A stretch of 64,000 nucleotides of DNA from NCBI RefSeq assembly GCF_049240685.1, contig NZ_JBMLSD010000425.1, forward strand, positions 60,149 to 124,148, written 5' to 3'. The notes beneath the pieces are model-generated. The model was not told the DNA's origin, did no database searches, and saw only the letters and a list, made by a program, of their open reading frames with translations. Made by a program: the position numbers and the translations under genes. This document shows, in pieces, positions 38,314 to 47,243 of the stretch. This DNA comes from Flectobacillus sp049240685. Lineage in GTDB: Bacteria; Bacteroidota; Bacteroidia; Cytophagales; Spirosomataceae. Positions within the stretch are counted from its first letter, which is position 1. Each line of letters opens with the position of its first letter.

Positions 38314-39798
38314 TTATTTCTTCTTTCCCCAGATAGCGGTCCCTTTATTATTCAAACCAGAAAAAAGAATAGTTTCCTTTTTATTTTCCCAATCGCGACC
38401 TCTTTCAACCAATACTTCATCAGTGAATCCATTACTCCATTTCATAGTAAGCCAAGGCGCTGAATATGACCATGTATTGGCTGTACTTCCATTAATACCA
38501 CCATTGGCATCCAATGAAATAGTAGTAGCTACTTGAAAATCAGGAGAGTTTTGTTCTTTATCATAGCCAGGAACCACTCTATATCCAAGAATAACTTGCT
38601 CCCAATTTCCTACCAAATTTTCTTTCGTAATAGCAGTGGTAAATTCTCCTGCATAGCGCTCTGGCGAAACCACTGGCCAACCGTCTTTTGTCCAAAAGAT
38701 TTTACGGACATGCAAAATCATAAAATTAATATCCTGTCCCGGGCGACCCTGATGTGCCATATAATACTGTCCAGCATTTTCGAAAACACTACAATGCGCC
38801 ACACCTTGCCAGCCAGCATGACCTACAAACTGATAAGGCGCCAATATCATCGGACCATGGTCGATATCTTCATTGAGGTTACGTCCTTCAAAATCATAAA
38901 AAGGTCCTTCGGGAGAGTCTGAACGCCCTACTCGAACATTATATTTTGTCGCTAACCAGTCATAAGAAATAAATAGAAAGTACTTTTTGAGTTCTTTATT
39001 ATAAATTATTTCTGGGCCTTCGATATTGCCATTGTATTGCCCATTGGTAAAACCACGATTCGCAATTCGTTTGCCTTTATCACCCGCAACGAGTGGTAAA
39101 CCAGTAGCAGGATTTAGTTTGAGCATATAAATACCATCCCAAGCCGAACCATAATAAAAATAATGTTCGCCTGTTGGCGTAACCACCACAGTTGGGTCAA
39201 TTGCATTAGTTTGGCGAGTATTGTCATTTTGAGACGTCACTACCAAACCTTGTTCTTTCCAAGGACCCAATGGAGAACTAGCAGTAGCCAATCCGATTAC
39301 ACTTAAACGAGGGTCGCCCGAAGAAAGAGAATAGTACAAACGAAATTCATTCCCTACTTTCATTATGTATGGCGCCCACAAAGAATTAAACGGTTGAATG
39401 CCTTTTTGCTTGATAAAGTTTGCCCCTAATGTTGGCAAACCATCAAATACCCATCCATAAAACTTCCATTCTATCAAGTCTTTTGACTGGCGAATCTGAA
39501 TTCCCGGGCGAATATCGGTTCCGTAAGCTACGTCTGTATTGTAGCAATAATAGGTATCGCCTTCCTTGATAATTGATGGGTCATGTACATTGTAGGGGCC
39601 CCAACGCAAATAATTACTTGCTGCTGCCACATCTGCATAAGAGTCTTTGATAGAATTTATATCAAAAGCTGGTGCCATTGGGCTGGGATTAGGCGTAGGG
39701 GTTGGGGTGGGGTCTACGGCACTTTTAGAGCAAGACCCAAGTCCTAACATGGTCAATATTAGAAGTATAAAAAAATATTTTTTTGTTGAAAAAAGCAT
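38314..39798 (-). CDS. GH43 arabinan-degrading lipoprotein (copy C)
   Basis: A 494-residue lipoprotein (lipobox LGLGSC, Cys23) followed by a Pro/Thr linker, which suits cell-surface display. Catalytic candidates: Asp in YNVHDPSIIK, Asp in NAIDPTVVV and Glu in NIEGPEIIY. The C-terminal 110 residues match the beta-sandwich found after endo-arabinanase catalytic domains. As the only GH43 here with a lipid anchor, it is the probable first enzyme to cut arabinan outside the cell. It lies about 200 bp after the SusD gene. Confidence 0.9.
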   Translation of the reverse strand: MLFSTKKYFFILLILTMLGLGSCSKSAVDPTPTPTPNPSPMAPAFDINSIKDSYADVAAASNYLRWGPYNVHDPSIIKEGDTYYCYNTDVAYGTDIRPGIQIRQSKDLIEWKFYGWVFDGLPTLGANFIKQKGIQPFNSLWAPYIMKVGNEFRLYYSLSSGDPRLSVIGLATASSPLGPWKEQGLVVTSQNDNTRQTNAIDPTVVVTPTGEHYFYYGSAWDGIYMLKLNPATGLPLVAGDKGKRIANRGFTNGQYNGNIEGPEIIYNKELKKYFLFISYDWLATKYNVRVGRSDSPEGPFYDFEGRNLNEDIDHGPMILAPYQFVGHAGWQGVAHCSVFENAGQYYMAHQGRPGQDINFMILHVRKIFWTKDGWPVVSPERYAGEFTTAITKENLVGNWEQVILGYRVVPGYDKEQNSPDFQVATTISLDANGGINGSTANTWSYSAPWLTMKWSNGFTDEVLVERGRDWENKKETILFSGLNNKGTAIWGKKK

Positions 39799-39997
39799 AA
39801 GTCTACAGATTGAGGTACCGTATTGATGATTGAAAGGGAGGCATCGAATATTTTTTAGGTTTAGAGATAAGTCCTAAATTTTAGAAAAGTAAGCCATAGA
39901 CAATAAATCAGAATAAGTAATTTTTAAGAAACTCTTACTTTGTCCACTGCCTATAGCTTATTGATATTTGAGCAATAATTAGAGTTGTGGTAAAACC

Positions 39998-41551
39998 CTA
40001 ATAACCAGCATTTTGTTTAACACCAGGATTCGTATTTATCTCACGCTGCGGAATTGGATAAAACTCTCTACCTACTTGATAAGTGTTGAACTCAGGGTCA
40101 CGAAGCTTCAATTCTGCTAACTTTGTGGCATCCTGTAGCCAACCCCAACGACGAATATCATCAAAACGGTGACCTTCCAAGCAAAACTCCAACAATCTTT
40201 CATGAGCTAATTGATCACGCATTTGTGCAGCAGTCATATTTGGCTTGGTAGTTGCTAAATTTGGTAACCCTACACGCGAGCGCACTTTTTGGATATACTG
40301 ATAAGCCTGCGCGGTTTGTCCTGTTTCATTCAAACTTTCGGCATACATAAGTAAAATATCAGCGTATCTCAAAATACGCTCGTTGATACCCGAACGCCAG
40401 TCAAACTCATCGGCTTTGGTTTCATCGTTTTCATATTTTCGACAGAACAAATCATTCAAATCGTTAGGATTTGTATAAAAAGTAGCAAAGTCTTTTCCAT
40501 ACAATTTCATGCCACCCGGTTTGTTATAGAAAATCGTTGCCTCCAAACGAGGATCATCTTTTCCTGCAGCAGTTTTCTCCACTAAAAACTCGTTAAATAC
40601 AGAGCGAGTAGGTTGAACATCCGTCCAGCCAAAACCACGTGGACCATAAGTAATGGCACGACCCGAAACAGCTCCCCAGCCAGGAGCAGGCTCGCCACCC
40701 CAGTTCATATCTTTCCCGCCTGCATCACGAGAGAACTGAACTTCAAATAATGATTCTTTATTATTTTCGGCAACTTCTGTAAAATTATCTCGATAATTTG
40801 GCATCAAATCGTAGACTCCTAAATCGATAACTGCCTTGAACTGTGTAGCAGCCTCAGTATATTTTTTAGTAAACAAATAAGCTTTTCCTAAAAACCCTAA
40901 AGCTGCTCCTTTGGTAGCGCGACCTGTTTGACCTTTATCAGGCCCAGCCACATTATCATAACTAACAGGAAGCAATTCAGAGGCCTTTTTTAAATCTGAA
41001 ATTACTTGTGCCCAACCTTCGTCGATGGTAGACTGTTTAACATAAAAATCAGCTGTACTTTTTACAGAAGTAGTTGGTAACATAACATTACCGAACAAAT
41101 TGACCAAATGATAAAAATAAAGTCCTCGTAAGAAATAAGCCTGACCCAAAACACGGTCTTTAACGGCCTGATCCATCGCTATTTTGGGTACAAAATCCAA
41201 CACCTGATTGGCTTTAGAAACACCTTCGTAATAAGCCCCAAATGCCCAACCATAGATGGCATCATTACCAGTATTCAAGGCAAATCTACCTGAATTGTAC
41301 ATCTGATCCCAAGGACTATTACTCTTGATATCGTCGCCACGGGTATCGAGCAACAAAGGTGTACTACGCATATACCCGCCATCAATTATAAGGGTTTGGT
41401 AAGCAGCATTCACCCCTTTAATTGCATCATCTTGTGACTGCCAAAAAGTAGCCGAAGTTTGCTGATTAGGGTTTGTTTGCTCCAAGTCTTTTTCACAGCC
41501 CGTAGCCAACATCATGGCTGCTACAAAAGCTAGTATATATTTTTTATTCAT
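39998..41551 (-). CDS. SusD/RagB-family nutrient-binding lipoprotein
   Basis: The start at 41551 gives a 517-residue protein with a proper lipoprotein signal (MNKKYILAF..., MLATGC, Cys19); an upstream extension of 24 residues is not signal-like. The SusD pattern is visible: an N-terminal region after CEKDLEQTNPN, TPR-like helices, and the conserved C-terminal ERLLEFCLEGHRFDDIRRWGW and FYPIPQREI blocks. It caps the SusC channel and binds arabino-oligosaccharides. It lies directly downstream of susC. Confidence 0.95.
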   Translation of the reverse strand: MNKKYILAFVAAMMLATGCEKDLEQTNPNQQTSATFWQSQDDAIKGVNAAYQTLIIDGGYMRSTPLLLDTRGDDIKSNSPWDQMYNSGRFALNTGNDAIYGWAFGAYYEGVSKANQVLDFVPKIAMDQAVKDRVLGQAYFLRGLYFYHLVNLFGNVMLPTTSVKSTADFYVKQSTIDEGWAQVISDLKKASELLPVSYDNVAGPDKGQTGRATKGAALGFLGKAYLFTKKYTEAATQFKAVIDLGVYDLMPNYRDNFTEVAENNKESLFEVQFSRDAGGKDMNWGGEPAPGWGAVSGRAITYGPRGFGWTDVQPTRSVFNEFLVEKTAAGKDDPRLEATIFYNKPGGMKLYGKDFATFYTNPNDLNDLFCRKYENDETKADEFDWRSGINERILRYADILLMYAESLNETGQTAQAYQYIQKVRSRVGLPNLATTKPNMTAAQMRDQLAHERLLEFCLEGHRFDDIRRWGWLQDATKLAELKLRDPEFNTYQVGREFYPIPQREINTNPGVKQNAGY

Positions 41552-41637
41552 GAAAAATCTAAAATTAAACGATTTTGTAAAGTAACGCTCAGACAGGTAG
41601 TAACCCCAAAATGGTATTTTCAACTGTCTGTATCAAA

Positions 41638-44600
41638 TTAGAAACCTACTTGCAAACCAAGCATAACGGTACGAGGATTCGGATAAGAGCCATAATCTAA
41701 ACCTCTGCTCAATAGACCATCACTTGCAAAGTCTGGGTCGTAGCCACGATAACCAGAAATCAAGAAAATGTTCTGTCCAGATGCATAGATTCTGATTTTA
41801 CTTACACCTTTAATTTTGTTCAAAATACTTTGAGGCACGTTATATCCAATTTGCGCATTTTGCATACGTAAATAAGCTCCACTTTCTACAAATCTATCTG
41901 AATCACGAGTATTCGCATTCGGGTCTCCAATGACTGGACGAGGCACATTCGTATTGGTATTGGTTGGTGTCCAATAATTAAGAGCGTCTACGTGGTGATT
42001 ACCATATTGTTGAGCCATTAAATCACGATATACACCGTTATAGACTTTATTACCAGCCTGACCTTGTACAAAAAAGGACAAATCAAAGTTTTTGTATGAT
42101 GCACCAAAATTGAGTCCGTAATAAAAATTAGGAATCGATGAACCTAAATAAGTTCGGTCGCCCTCGGCTGTGATTTTGCCGTCACCATTGAGGTCTTTAA
42201 ACTTAATATCACCAGGGGCAGCATTCAATTGAGTAGCATGATTTTTTACATCATCAACATTCTGGAAAATACCTTCAGTAATATATCCATAAATCTCCCC
42301 TACAGAATGTCCGACTTCTGTTTTACTCGCTGCACCATAAATTGGCTCATTGTTTCCTCCTAGGGCTAATACTTTGTTTTTGAGGGTATGGGCATTGGCA
42401 GAGATTTCATATTTAAAATCACCTGTTTTTTTACGATAAGTTGCCGTTAATTCAACCCCAGAGTTGCTAACCGAAGCAATATTTGTTGTAACACTAGCAT
42501 TGGTAGAACCAACAGATGCTGGAATTGGAATACCCACCAACATATCATAAGCACGGTTATCAAAATATTCGGCAGTGAATGAGATTTTATCATTCAAGAA
42601 ACCAAAGTCCACTGCTACATTGGTGGTTCTTTTCGATTCCCATTTAATTGAAGGGTCTACCACTTGGGTACGAGTAGCACCTGGAGCCAAAGCGTTGTTG
42701 AACACATAATTCGCATTGGTGTTGATATAGGTATCATAGAGATATTGACCAATAGACTGATTACCTAATTCTCCATAACCACCACGAACTTTCATGCTAT
42801 TGATAAATTCAGGTAACTGAATATCATTATGTACATTCCAAGCTGCGGCCAATGACATGAAATTACCGAAACGATTTGATGGACTAAATCGAGAAGAACC
42901 ATCACGACGGAAATTGAAAGTCAATAGGTATCTATCTCCATAGTTGTAGTTCACACGACCCAAATAGGATTGAAGCGCTGCATTCCACTGATATTCGTTG
43001 ATACCACGACCGCCCGAAGCTTCTAATCCAGAACTTAATGTTAAGAAATAAGGCTCCGTAAGACCCAAAGCCGTACCAGTCATAGAGGCCCACTCATCTT
43101 TTTGATGTGTAATACCTGCCAACACATCAATCTTATGTTTACCAATTTCTTTCAGATACGTTGCAGTATTTTCGATTAAGAAAGTATTAGCACCACCTCT
43201 GGTTTGCGACAAAAACGCTAAGGGAGTTAAGTAATAAAAACCTAAATCATATTTTGGTTCAAAGAAAAAGTCTTTCCAATCTGTTCGGTCATAACTTACA
43301 CTTAATCTGTATTTTAAGTTTTTCGCCAATTCCAACTCACCCCAGAAATTTCCTAAAATACGATTACGGTCTCCTGTACTTTTCAATAAAGCATTCATGC
43401 CTACTACGTTCAAAGTAATAGCTCGTTGGGTATTGTTATCGCTACCGCCATAACCACCCAAACGATTAGGGTCGTACACAGGCATTGTCGGAATGGCCGT
43501 CAATAAACTAGTTACACTCCCTCCAAAAACGGCGTGTTCTCTTGTATTGGCATTATTTACCTTGTGCGACTGTGTGTAGGCAAACTTTGCCCCAAATGAG
43601 AAAATACCTTTTTTACCTGTCAAATTACCATTCAAGCTATAACGTTTATAGTTTTGAGGACCCGTGTAGGTACTACTTTGATCAAAATATCCCAAAGAAA
43701 CACTTCCTCTCAGCGCCTCGGTACCCCCCGAAAAGTTGAGATTATGGTCGGTAATTTTACCCGTTTTAAAGCCTTCTTTTTGCCAATCGGTATCTACTTT
43801 GCTAATATATGATGGACTTTTCGGGTCGTTGGCAGGCGCTACCAACAAACCAGCATTCAATTCGGCCGCACTTGTGATATTCTGATAACCAACGCGGTTA
43901 GTTACAGGAATACGTTTCGCTATTTCTTGTACACCCGCATAACCTGAATAATCTACTTTCAGAGGTCCTGCTTTACCTTTTTTGGTAGTTATAATCACAA
44001 CGCCTGTAGCCGCTCGTGCCCCATAAATAGCACCTGCAGAGGCATCTTTTAACACTTGAACGCTCTCAATATCGTCAGGAGAAAAATCAAAAGGTGCATC
44101 TACAGGAACTCCATCAATCACAAACAAGGGGCTGTTGTTATTGAAAGAACTAATCCCACGGATTTTGATACTGACAAATCCGCCAGGCTCGCCAGAACCA
44201 TGCACTGTAACGCCAGCCACCTGACCTTGCAACATTTTGGCCACGTCATAGGTCGCAGTTTTCTTAGCATCTTCCATTTTGACAATACCCACCGAACCTG
44301 TCAAATCTTTTACTTTTTGGGTACCATAACCAACCACAACCACCTCATCGAGTTTGGCGATGTCAGCCGTCAATTCTACGTTGATGGTGCTACGACCACC
44401 CACTCGAATTTCCTGCTTTAAGAAGCCCACCGAAGATACTTCAATGACAGCATTGGCATCGTCAACTTCAATTTTATAGTTTCCTTGTGCGTCGGCTACT
44501 GTTCCTCTATTCGTTCCTTTTATCCGAATAGTAGCACCTGCCACAGGTTGATTATCCTCACGGCTTGTCACTCGACCAGACACGTGTAATACTACGCCAG

Positions 44601-45027
44601 AAACTGTAACATCCTCGAGAATAGCGCTTTGCTGCACGTTTGGGTTATAATTTCGGTCGGTATTGGCTGTATTCAAGACGTGAATATTACCTCGTACTTG
44701 CTTGAATTGAAGATTAATCTCTTTGGATAAAAAATTAAGAACTTCCGAAAGCCTCTTATTTTGCACATTCAAAGTAACTTTTACCTGCTCGTTAAGATAG
44801 GCGTCGTTGTATGAAAAATGAAAGTGTGTTTGCTTTTCGATTTCTTTAAATACCTGAACAATCGTAGCCTTTTCTACTTTCATGTTCAGACGAGTATCCT
44901 CTACACTTTTGGCTTGTGCACCAAAAATGCCTAGAATATTAATTTGTAAAATACTCATGAGGAGCATTAACATAGTCGTAAATCGTTTTTTTAACTGGAG
45001 AAGCGACTTGGGTCGAAGGATTTTCAT
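41638..45027 (-). CDS. SusC/RagA TonB-dependent transporter with STN domain
   Basis: A 1129-residue outer-membrane transporter. After a signal sequence (about 1-40), it has an STN secretin/TonB short domain (about 45-115), a CarboxypepD-reg-like domain (about 148-230), the TonB plug (about 235-340, VVVGYGTQKVKDLTGSV) and a barrel ending VMLGLQVGF. The STN domain marks it as a signal transducer that contacts FecR in the periplasm when substrate is bound. It imports arabino-oligosaccharides with SusD. It lies between FecR and susD on the minus strand, and its leader is opposite the candidate antisense RNA. Confidence 0.96.
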   Translation of the reverse strand: MKILRPKSLLQLKKRFTTMLMLLMSILQINILGIFGAQAKSVEDTRLNMKVEKATIVQVFKEIEKQTHFHFSYNDAYLNEQVKVTLNVQNKRLSEVLNFLSKEINLQFKQVRGNIHVLNTANTDRNYNPNVQQSAILEDVTVSGVVLHVSGRVTSREDNQPVAGATIRIKGTNRGTVADAQGNYKIEVDDANAVIEVSSVGFLKQEIRVGGRSTINVELTADIAKLDEVVVVGYGTQKVKDLTGSVGIVKMEDAKKTATYDVAKMLQGQVAGVTVHGSGEPGGFVSIKIRGISSFNNNSPLFVIDGVPVDAPFDFSPDDIESVQVLKDASAGAIYGARAATGVVIITTKKGKAGPLKVDYSGYAGVQEIAKRIPVTNRVGYQNITSAAELNAGLLVAPANDPKSPSYISKVDTDWQKEGFKTGKITDHNLNFSGGTEALRGSVSLGYFDQSSTYTGPQNYKRYSLNGNLTGKKGIFSFGAKFAYTQSHKVNNANTREHAVFGGSVTSLLTAIPTMPVYDPNRLGGYGGSDNNTQRAITLNVVGMNALLKSTGDRNRILGNFWGELELAKNLKYRLSVSYDRTDWKDFFFEPKYDLGFYYLTPLAFLSQTRGGANTFLIENTATYLKEIGKHKIDVLAGITHQKDEWASMTGTALGLTEPYFLTLSSGLEASGGRGINEYQWNAALQSYLGRVNYNYGDRYLLTFNFRRDGSSRFSPSNRFGNFMSLAAAWNVHNDIQLPEFINSMKVRGGYGELGNQSIGQYLYDTYINTNANYVFNNALAPGATRTQVVDPSIKWESKRTTNVAVDFGFLNDKISFTAEYFDNRAYDMLVGIPIPASVGSTNASVTTNIASVSNSGVELTATYRKKTGDFKYEISANAHTLKNKVLALGGNNEPIYGAASKTEVGHSVGEIYGYITEGIFQNVDDVKNHATQLNAAPGDIKFKDLNGDGKITAEGDRTYLGSSIPNFYYGLNFGASYKNFDLSFFVQGQAGNKVYNGVYRDLMAQQYGNHHVDALNYWTPTNTNTNVPRPVIGDPNANTRDSDRFVESGAYLRMQNAQIGYNVPQSILNKIKGVSKIRIYASGQNIFLISGYRGYDPDFASDGLLSRGLDYGSYPNPRTVMLGLQVGF

Positions 45028-45034
45028 ATATTTG
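45008..45034 (+). promoter_or_regulatory. Candidate antisense promoter over the susC start
   Basis: On the plus strand, TATATTTG (45027-45034) matches the TAnnTTTG -7 box exactly, with a TTG at 45008-45010. The 16-bp spacing is shorter than the usual 19 or so. It points away from susC and overlaps the susC start codon (45025-45027). Confidence 0.45.
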
Positions 45035-45040
45035 ATTGGG

Positions 45041-45153
45041 ATTTTGATAATTAAAAAAATTAAAATTCCTAGTTCTGCTCTATCGCACAGACGCCAATCT
45101 TTTTAGATAGCTCAGAACTCTGTTAGGGAGCCGACGCATAGTCGGCTTTTTTT
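45041..45153 (+). ncRNA. Candidate cis-antisense small RNA to the susC leader
   Basis: A plus-strand transcript starting a few bases after the -7 box at 45027-45034 and ending at the terminator at 45129-45153 would be about 110 nt and lie fully opposite the susC 5' leader. It would fold into a stem with AGTTCTG/CAGAACT arms (about 45070-45117, two internal mismatches) and a terminator hairpin. In Bacteroides, antisense RNAs of this size and position repress SusC-type genes (DonS-type RNAs, established there). Here it is inferred from sequence only. The alternative is a structured leader of susC itself. Confidence 0.45.
45129..45153 (+). terminator. Intrinsic terminator on the strand opposite susC
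   Basis: AGCCGAC (45129-45135), loop GCATA, GTCGGCT (45141-45147), then seven Ts on the plus strand. There is no plus-strand protein gene upstream; FecR and susC both run the other way. Its direction is the main evidence for the antisense RNA. Confidence 0.85.
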
Positions 45154-45255
45154 GTTTGGTTAGCTGGAGTTTTGAAGCACAGAATTCATAATTAATGTTT
45201 AGATATGTTAGCGTAAAATATGACTGTGATTAGTGATAACATTGGGCAAACAAGC

Positions 45256-46305
45256 CTAGCGGTTTGGTGTGATTCGTACTTCTTTTCCATTGATTTCAAA
45301 ATCAAACCCTGAAGTAAATCCAACACCAGTCAAAACATTTTCGAGAGATTCGTCGTAAAACTCACCACTGTATCTTCCTTTCAATTTTAGGGATGAATCA
45401 ACTGTAATTTTTACCCCATACCAAGCTTCAATTTTGGATAAAACACTTGGCATATCCTCCTTAGAAAAGTACAATATGTTATCTTTCCAAGCGAGCTCAG
45501 ATTTCAGGTCAAACGAACTAACTTCAATCTGCTTTTGCGCTTCATGCCAGACTCCCATTTTGCTAGGAGTAAGTATTTCGGATTGATCGTTTTCAACTAC
45601 ACTCATACTTACTTTTCCTGTTCTTACTGCAACTTTGCCAGTAACGTCCTTTTCAAAATCATTTACACAAAAACTTGTTCCCAAAACTCTAGTTCTCAAA
45701 TGCTTTGATTGTACGACAAAGGGTTTTTGAGGATTTTTGACAACCTCAAAAAATGCCTGTCCGTTCAACTCCACTTTTCTAATAGAATCTTGAAAATCAG
45801 AATTATAAGTAATAGAACTTCCTCCTTGAAGCGTTACAATTGAGCCATCAGGAAGTATTACCTTAATTCTTTCACCAGGATTGGCTCCGTAAAACTGTTT
45901 ATTCCCAAGCGTCAAAACAGAAGTCATCAAACGCTCCTTAGTAAATTCTGTCTGAAAAGAATAGATAATACCAATAACCACAGACGCAGCCACCCACCAG
46001 AATCGTTTTATATTATTTTTAAATATTGAGATAGTATGTAGCTTCTCTGTTTCAGAATTTTGTGCAACTGTCGATTTGATACTCTCAAACATCGCATCTA
46101 GTTCTTGTTTATCTAAATGATATTGATGCTTGTAAGCAAGATTCTGAATAATGCTTTTAGCGAGTTCGAAGGTCTCTTTTTTATCAGGATTATTTAAAAG
46201 CCAATTGTTCCAAAATTCGTTTGAAACATCATCGGGCTCTTTTACCCATTTGACGAAAGTAGAGTTACTCAAAAATTGCTCTATATTGGGTTGGTTCGAT
46301 TCCAT
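45256..46305 (-). CDS. FecR-family anti-sigma factor
   Basis: A 349-residue anti-sigma factor: a cytosolic helical N-terminal region (about 1-100, with the WxxWLLNNP pattern), one membrane helix (about 105-120, WWVAASVVIGIIYSF), a periplasmic FecR domain (about 140-240, GERIKVILPDGSIVTLQGGSSITY) and a C-terminal STN-like domain (about 265-345) that contacts the SusC STN region. It holds the ECF sigma factor inactive until the SusC transporter signals. It is divergent from the sigma gene and upstream of susC. Confidence 0.93.
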   Translation of the reverse strand: MESNQPNIEQFLSNSTFVKWVKEPDDVSNEFWNNWLLNNPDKKETFELAKSIIQNLAYKHQYHLDKQELDAMFESIKSTVAQNSETEKLHTISIFKNNIKRFWWVAASVVIGIIYSFQTEFTKERLMTSVLTLGNKQFYGANPGERIKVILPDGSIVTLQGGSSITYNSDFQDSIRKVELNGQAFFEVVKNPQKPFVVQSKHLRTRVLGTSFCVNDFEKDVTGKVAVRTGKVSMSVVENDQSEILTPSKMGVWHEAQKQIEVSSFDLKSELAWKDNILYFSKEDMPSVLSKIEAWYGVKITVDSSLKLKGRYSGEFYDESLENVLTGVGFTSGFDFEINGKEVRITPNR

Positions 46306-46637
46306 AGTTTTGTTCTTTCAAATACAGAAAGACAAAAACAAACTCAATGACCATAGCAAACGAAGAAAAAATTTTACTATTTAAAGAAAAAATAAAATTT
46401 ATCAATACAATAATCTGATTTTCAATAATTTATAAAAAATCAAATAATCAATAAAAAATGTATTTTTAATAACTTTATAAATTTTTTTTTGTACTATATT
46501 GAGTAGTAAATGAAAAATATCATACATTTGACTTCAGGAATGAACTATTCCCTTTTTATTTAGCAATAATTGTGTATGTCTGACACATATACGTTGCCCA
46601 ATTGAATTAACAAGCCATTTACTTTAATTAAACAGCC
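46306..46637. other. Divergent sigma/anti-sigma intergenic region
   Basis: Very AT-rich sequence between fecR and the sigma gene with no extra gene. It contains the sigma promoter at 46499-46530. No box was found on the fecR side, where an ECF-type promoter of unknown sequence may operate. Confidence 0.5.
46499..46530 (+). promoter_or_regulatory. Housekeeping-type promoter of the ECF sigma gene
   Basis: TACATTTG (46523-46530) matches the Bacteroidota TAnnTTTG -7 box exactly and a TTG lies at 46499-46501, 21 bp upstream. Transcription would start about 46537, leaving a leader of about 100 nt before the ATG at 46638. Confidence 0.6.
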
Positions 46638-47243
46638 ATGAAACATCTCTCCGAAGAGCAAATTTGGAAAGCATTTAAAGATGGGAACGATGAAGCATTA
46701 AGTTTTATCTACTATCAGTATGCCCCAAAGCTATATAATTATGGCAGACAGTTTTGTGCTGAAGCAGATTTAGTGAAAGATGCGATTCAGGATTTATTTT
46801 GCGAAATGATTCAATCAAGAGGGCGCCTAGGAGATACCACCTCGATTAAGTTTTACTTGTATGCGAGTTTGAAACGCAAATTGATGAGAGTACAGGAAAG
46901 GCAACAAAAACAATTTGCTTTTGTAGGATTAGAAGGCGGTTTTGAACTTAATATTTCGGATGGAAATGACTTGTTTAATCAGATATTTTCAGCAGATACC
47001 AGTCAGATTATAAAAGAAGCATGTGCAAAGCTTCCCGAAAAACAACGAGAAGCTATTGCTTTATATTTTTTTGAAGGACTAAGCTATGAAGAAATTGCTC
47101 AGATTATGGCTATGACCAAAGTAAAGTCAGCGAGAGCCTTAGTCTATCGTGCCCTAGAATCACTATCTGAAGATTTGACTATACAACAGCATGTTTCACA
47201 GACCATTACAGCATTGTGGGCGATATGCCTAAGTACTAATTAA
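46638..47243 (+). CDS. ECF sigma factor (FecI-like) of the arabinan locus
   Basis: A 201-residue RNA polymerase sigma-70 family protein of the extracytoplasmic group: region 2 (about 15-80, LYNYGRQFCAEADLVKDAIQDLF) and region 4 (about 120-180, LPEKQREAIALYFFEGLSYEEIAQIM). It is divergent from the cognate FecR and should direct transcription of susC/susD and perhaps further arabinan genes. Its 3' end overlaps the stop of the convergent transporter by 4 bp. Confidence 0.95.
   Translation: MKHLSEEQIWKAFKDGNDEALSFIYYQYAPKLYNYGRQFCAEADLVKDAIQDLFCEMIQSRGRLGDTTSIKFYLYASLKRKLMRVQERQQKQFAFVGLEGGFELNISDGNDLFNQIFSADTSQIIKEACAKLPEKQREAIALYFFEGLSYEEIAQIMAMTKVKSARALVYRALESLSEDLTIQQHVSQTITALWAICLSTN

Noticed and set aside
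41552..41623. N-terminal extension of SusD
   Set aside because: The lipoprotein signal starts at 41551; the extension is not signal-like.
45129..45153. Attenuator of susC
   Set aside because: The T run is on the opposite strand, so it cannot end susC-directed transcription; antisense RNA is the better explanation.
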